Positions 30,659 to 42,312 of a stretch of 64,000 nt of DNA are shown one piece after another (the first letter of the stretch is position 1; every line of letters begins with the position of its first letter). The DNA is from Aureobasidium sp. EXF-3400 (lineage: Eukaryota; Ascomycota; Dothideomycetes; Dothideales; Saccotheciaceae). The notes under the pieces are model-generated. The model saw only the letters and a list, made by a program, of their open reading frames with translations. It was not told the origin of the DNA and ran no database searches. Where the stretch lies: assembly GCA_024195585.1 (NCBI GenBank), contig SWBL01000004.1, positions 62,001 to 126,000 on the forward strand, read 5' to 3'. The position numbers and the translations under genes were made by a program.

Positions 30659-31760
30659 ATGCCGCCAGCAAAAAAAGAATCCAAGGACAAGAATACACAC
30701 AAGCTTGCTCTGAAAGGTACATTTTCACCACTGACCATCAGACTCATCAGAAACTAACCATGTCCAGGCTCTTCCAAAACAGTCACAGAATTTGTACCAT
30801 ACCAACTTGGACCGATTAGTTTCATGGAGCTGACTTGATCACAGTTCGAATACTGCATCAACACAATCTTGTAAGCTGATTCCACGAGTTGGGTCGAAGT
30901 CTTTCACTAAACGTCGTAGGTTCCAGCGTGGTGTCTATCCACCTGAAGACTTTACAGCGTACGCATCCACATCTTGCGAATATTATTTCTGTCTCTCACA
31001 AATTTTCCAGAGTCAAGAAATATGGTCTCAACATGCTGGGTAAGGTGAAAATCTGTATATGAATATAGGAGCTCGTGACGCTAAGGTCTGTCACAGTTTC
31101 TCAAGATGATCAGGTCAAAGCATACATCAAGAAGATCATGTCACAGCTGAACAAGTGGATGCTCAAATCCAAGATCTCAAAACTCATCATTGTCATTACC
31201 AGCAAAGAGACTGGTGAGCCTGTCGAAAGATGGCAGTTTGATGTTGGTAACACCCTGTCCTCGTGATATACCCGTCAGCGATTGATCATGATCAGGTTCA
31301 AATATTCGGCAAAGACTCCAAGAAGAAGAGCTCAAGCAAGGCCGCCGATGAGAACGCTGCTAGGTACAACAAGTGCGGCATATGGATCCAGATGGTTGCT
31401 GACCATGAATTTAGCACAACCGAGCAAACATCTGAGAAATCCGACCAAGAGGTGCAACAGGAAATCCAGTCCATCTTCCGTCAAATCACAGCCTCTGTTA
31501 CGTTCTTACCCATGCTTGATGGCAACTGCACCTTCAACGTACTGGTCTATGCCGACCAAGACTCAGAGGTTCCTCTAGAGTGGGGTGATAGCGATGCAAA
31601 AGACATCCAAGATGCTGAGAAGGTGCAACTACGCAGCTTCTCTACGAACAACCACAAAGTCGATACTCTTGTGAGCTACAGGTATGATCATCACAAGAAT
31701 TGTCATCTGTCTTGCTTTGTGCCTATCTCTGACGTGCTCGTAAACAGATTGGCCGAATGA
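30659..31760 (+). CDS. MAD2: Spindle assembly checkpoint HORMA protein Mad2
   Basis: Mad2 binds Mad1 and Cdc20 at unattached kinetochores and inhibits the anaphase-promoting complex. Nine exons are read: 30659-30716, 30768-30793, 30845-30870, 30920-30958, 31011-31039, 31097-31242, 31296-31363, 31415-31681 and 31748-31760, giving 223 residues. HORMA landmarks are SSKTVTEFFEYCINTILFQR, GVYPPEDF, KYGLNMLVSQD, LIIVITSKETGEPVERWQFD, and the C-terminal safety-belt part (NHKVDTLVSYR). Several exons are under 40 nt. The donor at 31243 (gttggt) is weak but needed for frame. The 51-nt segment 31364-31414 and the 66-nt segment 31682-31747 are in-frame introns without stops, so retention would insert residues rather than truncate. 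Confidence 0.9.
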
Positions 31761-34437
31761 GCGTCGAGGAAGGACGACTTCGAAGGACTATAGAAGCAAG
31801 GTTCGGGCGGCATCGAGCGTTGAGTTTCTCAAACAACAAAAATGCCGGTTTCTGCGCTCCAACAGGCGTGTTCAGACGGTTGAGGTCTTTGAGACAGCCC
31901 GAAAGCAAAATTTGTAGGATGATACGTAGATGCGCCGTTGGGACGATTGGGCACTTCCTCCACTCATGACTTGTATGCCAGTAGTTTGTGCTGTTCAGTA
32001 TTCTTCCAGAAACAGCGACACTTCATGACAGTTATAACTCTGCCCCTGATTGAACAGACCATCTCAGCCACGCCATGTCCAACCAATAATTTCCACAGCC
32101 ATGATACCAGCTCTTCAGCCCTCGATGCACAGAGAGAGTTTGACAACACTGGACTAGGCACACCTTTCAGCTCAAGCAGCTTCAGCACGGGAAAGCCGCG
32201 AAGCGTAATAAATAACCTTTACCTTCAACACGGACGACGGGAGCGGTTGTGAGCGAAGGAAAAAGGGCTGAGATTAAGACTTGACCCAACCTGTCCTTTA
32301 GATAACCGAAATCCATGAACCATGACTCAACCGAAAGCAGCGGCTGAACGCAAAGCAATATTGCAAGAGATCCAACCAAAAAAAACCGGGCGTAAGTATT
32401 GCTCAGCTACTCCTGTGCTTCTCAGCTGTCCTACTTTTTTCCTTCATCGTGATGCACGAGCACCCATGCACGCGAAAGGGGGGACCGTGTGCATCAATAG
32501 CTAGTCCAAGTGGAGTGGGTTCTCGCGCTATCATGCAATTTTTCCTTTCGCTTCTTACCTATCAAGTACCTCCATGTCTCTTGCTATCATGTTTTCAATA
32601 AACCCAATTGTGTGGGAATAATCGCGATACGTGATGGTTCATTGATGCAAGGAGATCATCAAAAGGCACGAGCCGAAACAGCGCAAAAGCACAGAGCTCG
32701 CGCGATCATCGCGTGGCTACAATTACAAAAATTGTGTCTGGGGTCGTTCGAGGTGAAGAATGCTAATTCCCAGCCTCTCTATATAGCATGGAGCCAGAAT
32801 TCCATGAATGCGTTCGCATACAACAGTTGGATACTGGTCGTCTTCTTATCAAAACGTCGAAGCCGAACGATGGAGAGGAACAAAACCGTGAGGAAGAATA
32901 TTGGTGAGGTAGCCCGCCACGGCATCATGCAGACAGACTATGAGATGCAACTCAAAATAGCATTGAACCTTGGCTGCGTTTAGTGTATTTTTGGGTGCCA
33001 GCCGTCGAAACCAAAAGCATGTTCCTTGGACCTGCATAAGTATCTCAGTACCATACGCGAACTTCTCATCACAAGCAAATTTCGGCGGTTAAGACACGGG
33101 AGCAACAAAAGTTGTCGAGAGCTCTGAGCCGTCGACAAGGTCTTTGACAAACCTGCTGCCCGTACGGGTTGTCCAACGTGACCCAGCCTTCTGTACAAAC
33201 GATCGGCCGGGCCGTTATGAGCAAACGCCGAGTGCACGGCTGCACCGGAGAACAGCTATCGAGTCGGAGGCAGCTGAAGGAAAACAAGTCTGAGACATCG
33301 ACGAGACCAGTCTCGTCATAATCTACACCGGAGAGCTATGGCGCGGTCTCGCATCTTGATGTTCTTCGACGTGGCGAAGAACGTAGAAGGAAAAGCGTTT
33401 CTGTTTAGCGACGGGAACAACAAAGCTTCGCGATGCGCGCTTGCAATCAAGTTTCGGGCTGCATGTGCCATCCATCCATCGTGTGAGGCGCCATCCGCAC
33501 GCTGTTTTCGCTGGCTGCGATTTCCGTTGAGCAGATGGTTCGCTAAAGGTGCCTGCCATGCATGCAGACATCCACCTGAGAACCCCTGCAAAATGACGAA
33601 TTTCCACATTTTGTCGCGTGTCGGAGGGCAGCTGCGTGGTGAGACCACGAACTCGCGCGAGTGCGTCTTTGCTTCGGGCTCTCCGTCAATTCGAAATAGT
33701 CAGCCACAGACGGTTGATGTCGTTATTCCTCCGCACTGGAATCTCAGAGATCAGCAAGATTTGAATCAATGATCAACGCATGGCTTTGATCAGCTCGACG
33801 TGGAGAGCCTCGGCCGTTGGCGGCACGAATGACACTCAAGCTGCTTGATTGTGTCGAGAAAGCAGTTGAGCGGCAGAGACTCTCGCCCAATTCTCACCGG
33901 ACCATTACCGATGTCAGGTACGCACCACAGGTGATAAGGTTAAGACAGGCAACCGATGTGCATGGCCGTTAGCGTCGCCTCGGCCGCCAAAATAGGTCAA
34001 GATTTTTCACGCTATGCTCGACCGTGCTGGATCAAACCCGTTTTGGGACGTTCTGGCTCGGCCATGTCTGGCTTGGCCTCAGCAGCTGCTGGCCCTCTAC
34101 ACTATCAAATCCAATCTGTTGGCGCTGTTGTCCCGGACTACTTCTTAGTCGTGATGCCGTCCTCGACCACGCCTTGCTTCCGCTCTTCTTTTTCCTTCTA
34201 ACTAAACACAATCACTCCCCATCTTATCACAACATCTCGAGGTCTTTACTGATCCTCATCCTCTCGTTTCGAGCTTGTGACACTATACTAGTCCAAGCCT
34301 TACAACAACTTGATACTCAGGACGAGAAGTTCATTGAAGCATTCGACTCGAGACTCAATCTACTGGAATTAATCAAGAAGCTTGGCTATAGCCAGCACTA
34401 CTATCACCTCATATAACATCACATCAATCTTGACACA
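31761..34437. other. 2.7-kb gene-free region upstream of the GT2 glycosyltransferase
   Basis: No supportable gene. Frames such as 32510-32983 and 33338-33772 (144 residues, ATG start) have no recognisable motif. Sequence just before the GT2 start (34200-34430) is C/T-rich, like a long 5' leader. The region probably contains an extended promoter and leader of the glycosyltransferase gene. Confidence 0.4.
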
Positions 34438-37163
34438 ATGGGTCTCAAATCATATCTAGCCCCAGGCCGCAAGGCCGACAAGAAGGATGAGAAGAGCACT
34501 CAGCTCAACGAGAAGGCTCCGGCCACTGGCACATCAACACCTCACCACCTAACTCCTTCAGGAGCAGTGTCTGGCGCAGCGACACCCCTCGGATCAAGGC
34601 CAGTATCTGTGTTCCCTGAAGGCGATTTCCGCAACCATGCAAAGGAGGAGATTCTCGACATCAAGTGTGACATGATGGTCAACAGCCTTTACCAGAAGCA
34701 GATGGAACTTCTTTGGACCGCTGGTGCACATGACGAGGGTATTCTGCTCAAGAAGTCAAGAGGCAAGTACGCATGTTGCCCCTCAGATCTTGAGACCGAG
34801 CCTTTTGGCTTCTTCAAGGCCGTTGAGACTCTCAACGTCAGAGTAAGTACACTCGCATTCCGTTCAAATTCACTATCTAACTGTGTCTTCAGTGTGCCAT
34901 GACCGTCAACACTCGCGTTATCAAGCTGTTCCTCCACAACAACGACAGCCCGTTCATCCCTCTGAAGAGTGGTCTTCGTCTTCAAGTTCTCCCCGACATG
35001 TCTTACTTGCCAAGATGTGCTAAGCATCAGTTCGCTGCTTTCATCGCCGACCGTGGCATCCTCGTCGTCTGGGACGATGACCCGAGACACTTGATCAAGC
35101 GTGCCGAGGACATTGAGCAAGCACTCATGAAGATGGTCTGGCGTCAAGATGGAGAAGAGGAGGAGGAGTTATCAGAGAAGGAGAAAGCTGCCGAGATCAA
35201 CATCAACGAAGTTGGTGCCGACAGCGAAGAGGCAGGTGCGTTCGAGAAGCCTCGTCGCATCGTTCTCACCCAGGCCATGTGCAACGCGCTGACTCTCTGT
35301 CTCATCATCGTCGTCCTGGGCTTGGGTTGGCGCAAAGTCGCTATTGAGATTGGCTACGATGGCGGCTATGCCCGTATCGCCTTCCTCGTCTGCCTCTTGC
35401 CTCAGTTCTGGGTCTCGCTCTTCTTCTTCCAGGCTCTTGTCGGAAACCTTGCTCAATTGTTTGGTCCCATCTCTCAGTTGACTTCCAACACCAAGTTCTA
35501 TTCGGGTGTCGCCCCCAAACGCCTCAACGCCGACCTTGTCGCTCTCCCTCACATTACCATCCAATGTCCCGTTTACAAGGAAGGTCTTCAGGCTGTCATC
35601 GAACCCACAGTCCACTCTATCAAGGCAGCTATTTCTACCTACGAGATGCAGGGCGGCACTGCCAACATCTTTGTCAATGACGATGGTATGCAGCTGATTT
35701 CTGAGGAGGAGGCTCGCGCCCGCCAGGACTTTTACGATGAGCACAACATCGGATGGGTCGCTCGTCCTCGCCACGACCCCAAGGGTGAGCACGGTGATCC
35801 CTTCGTTCGTCGCGGAAAGTTCAAGAAGGCATCAAACATGAACTACGCCCTCTGGGTCAGCAACCGTATCGAAGACAAGATGAACGCAGCTCCCAAGCAC
35901 GCCAACTGGACCAACGAGGATGAGGCTGAACTCTACGTCAAGGCCCTCAACGAGGTTGTCGAAGAAGATGAAGGTCGCACATGGGCAGATGGTAACGTCC
36001 GTCTTGGTGATTACATCCTTCTGATCGATTCCGATACTCGTGTCCCTACCGATTGTTTGCTCGATGCCGCTAGTGAAATGCACCAATCTCCCCAGGTCGC
36101 CATTCTCCAGTACGCCTCCGGTGTCATGAACGTCACCGACAGCTTCTTCGAAAAGGGCATCACTTTCTTCACCAACCTCATTTACACTCAAATCAAGTAC
36201 GCTGTTGCCAGTGGAGACGTTGCTCCTTTCGTCGGTCACAACGCTGTTCTCAGATGGTCTTCCGTTCAGAACATCGCCTACGACTGCGAGGACGATAACC
36301 GCGAGAAGTACTGGTCTGAGGCGACTGTCTCCGAAGATTTCGATATGGCCCTTCGTCTTCAAAATGATGGTTACGTGGTCCGTCTTGGTGGTTACACTGG
36401 CGATGGTTTCAAGGAAGGTGTCTCGCTCACTGTCTACGACGAGCTTGCTCGTTGGGAAAAGTACGCCTACGGCTGCAACGAACTCCTCTTCCACCCCATT
36501 CGCTACTGGCCTACCCGCGGTCCTTTTACCAAGCTCTTCCGCAACTTCATCACCTCTGCAATGCCTCTCCCTTCCAAGTTCACCATCATGGCCTACATTG
36601 GTACTTACTACGCTATCGGTAGCGCCTGGCTTTTGACCATTATGAACTATTTCCTTCTCGGCTGGTACAACGGTTACCAAGACAAGTACTACCTCGATTC
36701 GTTCCAGGTTTACCTTGCCATTATCGTTGTCTTCACCGGTCTCGGTAATGTTGCTCTTGCTATCCTCCGCTACCGTACCGACGAGCAAGGTCTGATCCGT
36801 GGCCTCCTCACCAACTTCATGTGGATTCCCATGATGACCATTTTCCTCGGTGGTCTTTCCATGCATTTGTCGCAAGCTCTTTTGTCGCACATGTTCGGTA
36901 TCGACATGAACTGGGGTGCCACCAGTAAGGAAGCTGAGAACACCACCTTCTTCAAGGAAGTCGGAAAGGTCATCAAGAACTTCAAGTTCACCTTCATCTT
37001 CTGCATTGCCATGTCTATCGGTATGGTTGTCTGCGCCGTTGCAGTGCCCTGGAACTGGCGCATTACACAGTTCTTCGCCATCTGGCCGCTTGCTACCGTT
37101 CTAGTCAGCCACTTCGCCCTACCTATTGTTCTTAACCCCAACCTCATGCTTTTCACATGGTAG
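34438..37163 (+). CDS. Family 2 membrane glycosyltransferase (fungal GT2 needed for surface hyphal growth)
   Basis: Exons 34438-34842 and 34893-37163 give 891 residues. The N-terminal 130 residues are cytosolic and Thr/Pro-rich. Two membrane helices lie near 260-325 (LTLCLIIVVLGLGW, IAFLVCLLPQFWVSLFFF). The GT-A catalytic domain follows, with HITIQCPVYKEGL, the nucleotide-sugar and metal motifs NDDGMQ and DSDTRVP, the acceptor motif SEDFDMALRLQ, and a DELARWEKYAYGC segment in the place of QxxRW. Five or six further membrane helices end the protein. It is related to chitin and hyaluronan synthases but is a distinct fungal group. From published work on the wheat blotch and head blight fungi, this group is required for hyphal extension on solid surfaces. 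The product is not known from sequence. Confidence 0.9.
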
Positions 37164-38571
37164 AGGGGGGTTCTTTGCCTTTTCATTCTTCTTTCATTCT
37201 TTCAACCTCATGTCATGACGGCACGCGATGCTCTCTTTGTCATCTACACACAGTTTCTCTTTTACTACTTGATTGGACTTATATCTAAGCGGCGGCGTTA
37301 TGTTTTGCAAGAACCAAAACTCTCTTTTTACCACAGAGATGTCAACCCTATAGACTGTCGTTTGCTTTACTTCAAGCGTTATATACCAGAGATCTTTTAT
37401 CTAATTTCTTATCCATTACAAACACCATTCTGCTTCTTTCTTGCCTGGCTTGAGTGACGGAATCTGGACAACGTCTGAATCTCGTGATTATTCATGAATC
37501 AAATTCTAGACCTTTGAAGCCCTTCTCAAGCCCTTTTTCCTCATTCGTGACGGAAGACTCGGGTGGCTGGGGTCAGCAGGGTCGAGTGAGTGTTCTTCGT
37601 TTTGGACGTTTGTGTTCAGCGGCTTCTTGGTTCCAACGGTTACCATCGTTCCATGGTACTTGATTGACTTTGGCGCTCCTTACGTTTAATATATTCGGTA
37701 GGTGGCTGGGTGAGAGTCTTGTCGGTGGCTGGATGGGATAAGGGCAGGATGTGTGATGGAGTTGCTGAGGATATACATTCCTTGCACGGGTGGTAGTGAA
37801 GTATGACCATGTCAGGGTTGCAAATATGGAGATGGCCTTTTCGAACAACATTTGCATGGAAAGATCAATTCTTATGACCACCTTCGTTGTGGAGTATGAT
37901 GTGCACACCCTACTCCCTGGCCATGGATTAAATTCAGTATGTTGACAACAGGGATGCTCAAATCAATATCAAGGCTCTCTGGCCCTGATTCGCACTTGCC
38001 ATATGCAACTTCTTCATGTGCCAGTATGAGAATGCACAACGATTTCCAGAGAGGAAGAATATCCTTGAAGAAACAAGATTTCATCAGCTCTCTTAAATCA
38101 CATCTTTTCCATAGGTGAAGTCTTGATCTTCAGGGTGGGCAGCTCCTTCTACTTGATCATAAACTGTTTCGAACATCCAGGGCTTTGTCGCTGTTTGGTG
38201 ACGATCGAGCAGTTGGCATCATGATCGAAGTACACGACGGATTACGAAGAACGGCTCTCTCTCATAGCTCATTGGCTGAGTCTAGGAACCTTTGACGTGA
38301 AGGCATCGTATGCGTGTCGCTACGCTCTCACCGTTATCCAACTCGTTTCCACGTCAAATAGTTTCTGATACACGTAGAAGATGGTGGATACTGCGCAAGA
38401 AGTGCTCATGGTGTTCTCAACGTCGATGCTATGCTAAGACAATGCTGTGTGTGGAATGCTATACCAAACCTATTTCCTCACTCGTAACCTGCATTTATCT
38501 GCGAGTTAGACTCGAGCTAAGGAACATCAGTACCACGATACTCTGCATGTGAACGCGCTATTTCCAGACAT
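37164..38571. other. Intergenic, convergent flanks
   Basis: About 1.4 kb between the GT2 stop and the 3' end of the minus-strand coiled-coil gene. Small frames have no recognisable content. The first few hundred bases are T-rich and likely the GT2 3' untranslated region. Confidence 0.4.
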
Positions 38572-39198
38572 TCACTCATCAACGAGGTCCAAGAAGTTAT
38601 CGACGAAAGAATCCTTAGGTGTCATGTCGAACACTTTGCCTTCGTCATCGAACCTGGCCAGCTCCAAGCCTTCAACAGTGACGAAGCTGCCACCCTCATG
38701 GCCGATGGTTGGCTAGCCGAACTGACGTGTGCTTGATACAACCACAAAGAGGTATGCGGGGCGGCCAGCAGGGACTGGGTTGAATGGTGCTTGCTTGTCG
38801 AAGTTTGATCGAGGAAAAACTTGGACGTTTGACGAAGGAGGAGCGACAGGTTGGCTGCGAGAGGAGACGCTGCTCTGAGGAAGTTGCGAGATTTCGTTGC
38901 GAGGAGCCTTTACTTCCTCACAGAGTCCTGAGAAGCTTTTGTCGATCTTTTCGCTTATGTTCTTGAGAGTTTGTTCGAACTTCTCGAGGATGTTCTTGGT
39001 GCCGGCGATATGCTCCTCAATGGCGCCTAAACTATCGGCGAGGACATCGCCAGTAGAGCCAGATGGCGGGATCTGGTCAGCATTGCGGGAACGTTCGGCC
39101 TCGTTTGCCTCGTCAGCGGCATTCGCATCAACTGCCTTCTTCTCCTGAGCCATGAGTGGACTTGAGGATGGCCCCCAGGTGTTACTTGGTTTGGCCAT
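38572..39198 (-). CDS. Unrecognised coiled-coil protein, frame crossed by one TAG
   Basis: ATG 39198 opens a frame of 161 residues ending at TAG 38713-38715. The same frame continues for a further 46 sense codons to TGA 38572 with a well-formed acidic tail (LELARFDDEGKVFD, DSFVDNFLDLVDE). The N-terminus is Ala/Glu/Ser-rich. Residues about 60-95 form a heptad-like helix (IAGTKNILEKFEQTLKNISE), and a Pro/Ser-rich stretch follows. An intron ending exactly at the TAG (GT at 38745, 33 nt) would join the parts in frame but is very short. Alternatives are a premature stop or a frame that simply ends at 38713. No family is recognised. Confidence 0.45.
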
Positions 39199-39740
39199 AC
39201 TAGAAAAGCGCCAGGATTAGTAGTCGGTAAGGAGGAGAACGAATCAAGAACATCGATTCAGGCAGAAGGCAATGCTCGTACCTCTTGAGGGCGCCTGATC
39301 GCCCCACTCAGATCTTGAGACTTGCCAAATGCCATAACCAAGGAGGATGTTGCTTCAAAAGGTCCGTTAGGCAAGGCAAGTAGGTCAAGTCATCGTGGCT
39401 TGCGACCACCCCATGATGCATCACTATCGCAGCATGCTCCATTAAGCAAGCACAAATGACCAGCTCAAAACGGACGGGTTACTTTGGCAGACAGCATAAC
39501 ACCAATGCATTACAAATAATCAAATCCGAGGTTGAAATCAGTTGTTGTTCGAACCAAGCACATAACTAATCACAACAGGAAGGCGCAACGTCTTAGATGA
39601 GATGGTATTACATTCGGCTCCTTGAACGCGGGCAGTAAGTATGAACTCAGGTCCTTCATTTCAGGTACAATCGTTATGGGTCATCTCTAGCTAACACGCT
39701 CCTTCCTCGACATTCAGAATGAAACTTTCGCAGCAAAGCT
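39199..39740. other. Intergenic
   Basis: About 540 bp between the start of the coiled-coil gene and the 3' end of the aspartic protease. No gene is seen. Confidence 0.4.
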
Positions 39741-41207
39741 TTAGGAGCTGGAGGTGGACGAGGTCTCAGAGCGCTGAACAGCTCCGAATCTCTGATTGCC
39801 TTGATCGAAGACGGCGTAGATGTTTCGTAGCACGACGTCGCCAAAAATGGAGAAAGTCATGTTGCCACGGCTTTGAATTCCACCGTAGGTCATGCCGTTT
39901 CCTGCATCAGCAAAGCCGAGGGCATCCTTGTTGATGGTGTATTGGTGATCACCGATGGCAACAGTGACAACAGGCAGAGCAGAAGCAGCAGTGTTGGTAG
40001 GGAAGACATAGCCTTGTTGGCTTGAGTCGTACTTCGATCCAGGAATAGCAGCATAGACAGCCTTCACGAAAGCGTCATCGGCCAAGCAAAGAGTGGTTCC
40101 AGTGTCCATGATGGCAGTGTTGTTGTTCTGATGAATCTGTTTGCCGTTGACATGAGCAGATGTGGACGAGACTTGCCAGAAGCCCTGAGAGTTGTCAACG
40201 GGAGTCCAGTTGATGGTCTGGCCATTAGTGACAGAAGTGTCGATGTAGCCGAATGTGTAGAAGCTGTCTTCACCACTCTTGACTCCAGAGAGGTAAGCGG
40301 TGAAGAGCTCAGCATCCTGAGGGCTGTAAAATAGTGTCAGCAGGGTTGATATAGTGGTGAAGATAAGATACGTACATATCGTCCTGGCTTATCATACTCT
40401 CAACAGGCGTACTGACAGGCGTAGGCTGGACTGTGTTGATAGAGCCCCAAGCCAGGCCGAGAAGACCATCACCAGCGCTCTGGACGAACTGAGCGGAGAT
40501 CTGGTTGGCGATCTCGACAGCCTGATTCTGAATTGCGAGACCGCCGACGGTGACGACGTCAGTACCGACAGTACCACTTGCCGAAGACTGGTCTCCGTAC
40601 GAGATCTGCCAAGTGCTGCCCTGAGAGTCCTGCCAAGTGCTGCTCTTGGATGGGTCAAAGATGGTATGTCCAGCCTGAGTGCCTTGAGATTGAATGCTCT
40701 GATCGAGATTGGTAGACCAGACCCTGATCGATTAGCATCTTTGGCATAATGCGGGACAATTGTGATAAACTTACCAAAGGTCAGATGAACCAGTGTCGAA
40801 GTCGAGGGTCAGTGTCTGGGCAGGGGTACCAATGGAAACTTGACAGAGGTACTCAGAGTCGTTCTGCTGGTCCTCCGCCGAGACTTGGCCCTGATGACCA
40901 GTGCTGAGATCCTTCTTCATCAGAACGTGCTGCTGTTTCGAGTTAGTTTCTTGTTGCACAGTGACAAGATGATCTTTGTACTCACTTTGACACGAGCCTT
41001 GCCGCCAATGTGAGTAGCGAACTTGCTGGCCAGAATGGGCTTGCCGAGTTGCTCGACAACATTGCCGACGAAGTAAGGTCCATCGAGAGTAGGTATGAAG
41101 TTGTACTTTCTGAGCAGGTAGACGTAGGACTTGATACCAGAGCGCTGGTAGTTGGGGTTGTGAATAAGCTTGACACGAGAGAGGTTGTGCTTGATGTTGG
41201 ATGCCAT
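39741..41207 (-). CDS. Pepsin-family (A1) aspartic protease without visible signal peptide
   Basis: Four exons (40986-41207, 40775-40932, 40376-40723, 39741-40323) give 436 residues. Both catalytic aspartates are present: [11 protein letters not shown] near residue 120 and [10 protein letters not shown] near residue 310. The flap region ([20 protein letters not shown]) and FGLAW-like GLLGLAWGS are typical of aspergillopepsin relatives. The first 100 residues resemble a basic propeptide ([28 protein letters not shown]). However, the N-terminus [18 protein letters not shown] is charged, with no hydrophobic secretion signal. Either an upstream exon with the signal is missed or the enzyme is intracellular. 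The C-terminus is Ser/Thr-rich (SETSSTSSS). Confidence 0.88.
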
Positions 41208-42312
41208 GTTGATTTGTAGTTACTTTGGTATGAATTTGATGGATAGGAAAAAGGTTGATGTTGGAGTGATGGTGCAGGTTGATGGGAGGCTTTTAAATGC
41301 ATGTTTGCCATCACCGAGCAGATGATCAGGGAAGGCACCATCCTGTTTCCACAGAGCTCCACTTGTTTGGGAGCTGCATGTTCACGCGGTTGCCGATCCA
41401 AACAAGTAACGACGATTGGGCAGTGCTTGATTTGCACGAGACAAGCTTTCAGAGTCATGATTGCCCCTGCGGCTGCCTGTTGCTCAGGAAGCTTGTCGTG
41501 TCTTCTCTGGACAAGCACACCTTACTCCACCCAGCACCATGAATCAACAGCAGAATAGAGATTCTAGGCTTACTCGATAGAGTTTACGGTGTAGAGGCTG
41601 TCCAAGTATTCAATAGTCAAGTTTGCAAGCCCACAGACAGAACAGGAAGGAGACCTGAGGATGTGGGGTGTCCACTTCGGCACGGTCCCTGCCTCCCTTC
41701 TGCCACGACCCGACATCGTGCGTCGTCACCATGCGTTCCCTGTAGATGAGCTTTGATTCATGTGCCTGTTTGACAGCCCTTGAAGTGCCCTCAGAGGTGT
41801 TCAAGATCGCTATCTACATCAGACACGCGACTGGTTGCCTGCTCGTATGGTGTTTGGAGCTACGTCATAAGGCGGATGCTTCGCCAGCGGCGGTAACACT
41901 ACTCCCTAACGCACGTAGCGTTTGACAGCAAGCAAGATTTGTGTGCTAGGGCTCCATAGGCGGTGATTGGGTGACTGGACTCACTGCATTCCTTATCTTC
42001 AGCGTCACAAGTGCACTTTTGGAACGGTCAGTCAGATGATGAAACGGCACCACTTGTCTTTGGTGCTCTCGTTTCTGCAATGCATGCATGATTAGCGACT
42101 AGATAGCTATTACTACAGGTTCTACCAATCGAAATGACGACGTCTACCCTCCGAGACTCCAGTGTGTAGATGCAAGTCTGATAACGCCTCTTTAATAGTT
42201 GAAACCACAGATGAATGACGCCAATCCATGCAAGCAAAATACCATGCTCATGCAATGCGAAATAACAAAGGAAGTCCTTCGATCGAAAAAGTGTATGCTG
42301 CCTCGATCGTCA
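41208..42312. other. Intergenic, protease promoter side
   Basis: About 1.1 kb containing the promoter of the protease and the 3' flank of the PNUTS-like gene. Small frames here are not supportable. Confidence 0.4.

Noticed and set aside
33338..33772. Plus-strand open frame of 144 residues in the region before GT2
   Set aside because: It has an ATG start but low-information sequence rich in Cys, His and Arg, with overlapping frames on the other strand. No family resemblance.
35832..36890. Long minus-strand open frame (352 codons) inside the glycosyltransferase gene
   Set aside because: It is the antisense shadow of a strongly codon-biased gene whose catalytic motifs are on the plus strand.
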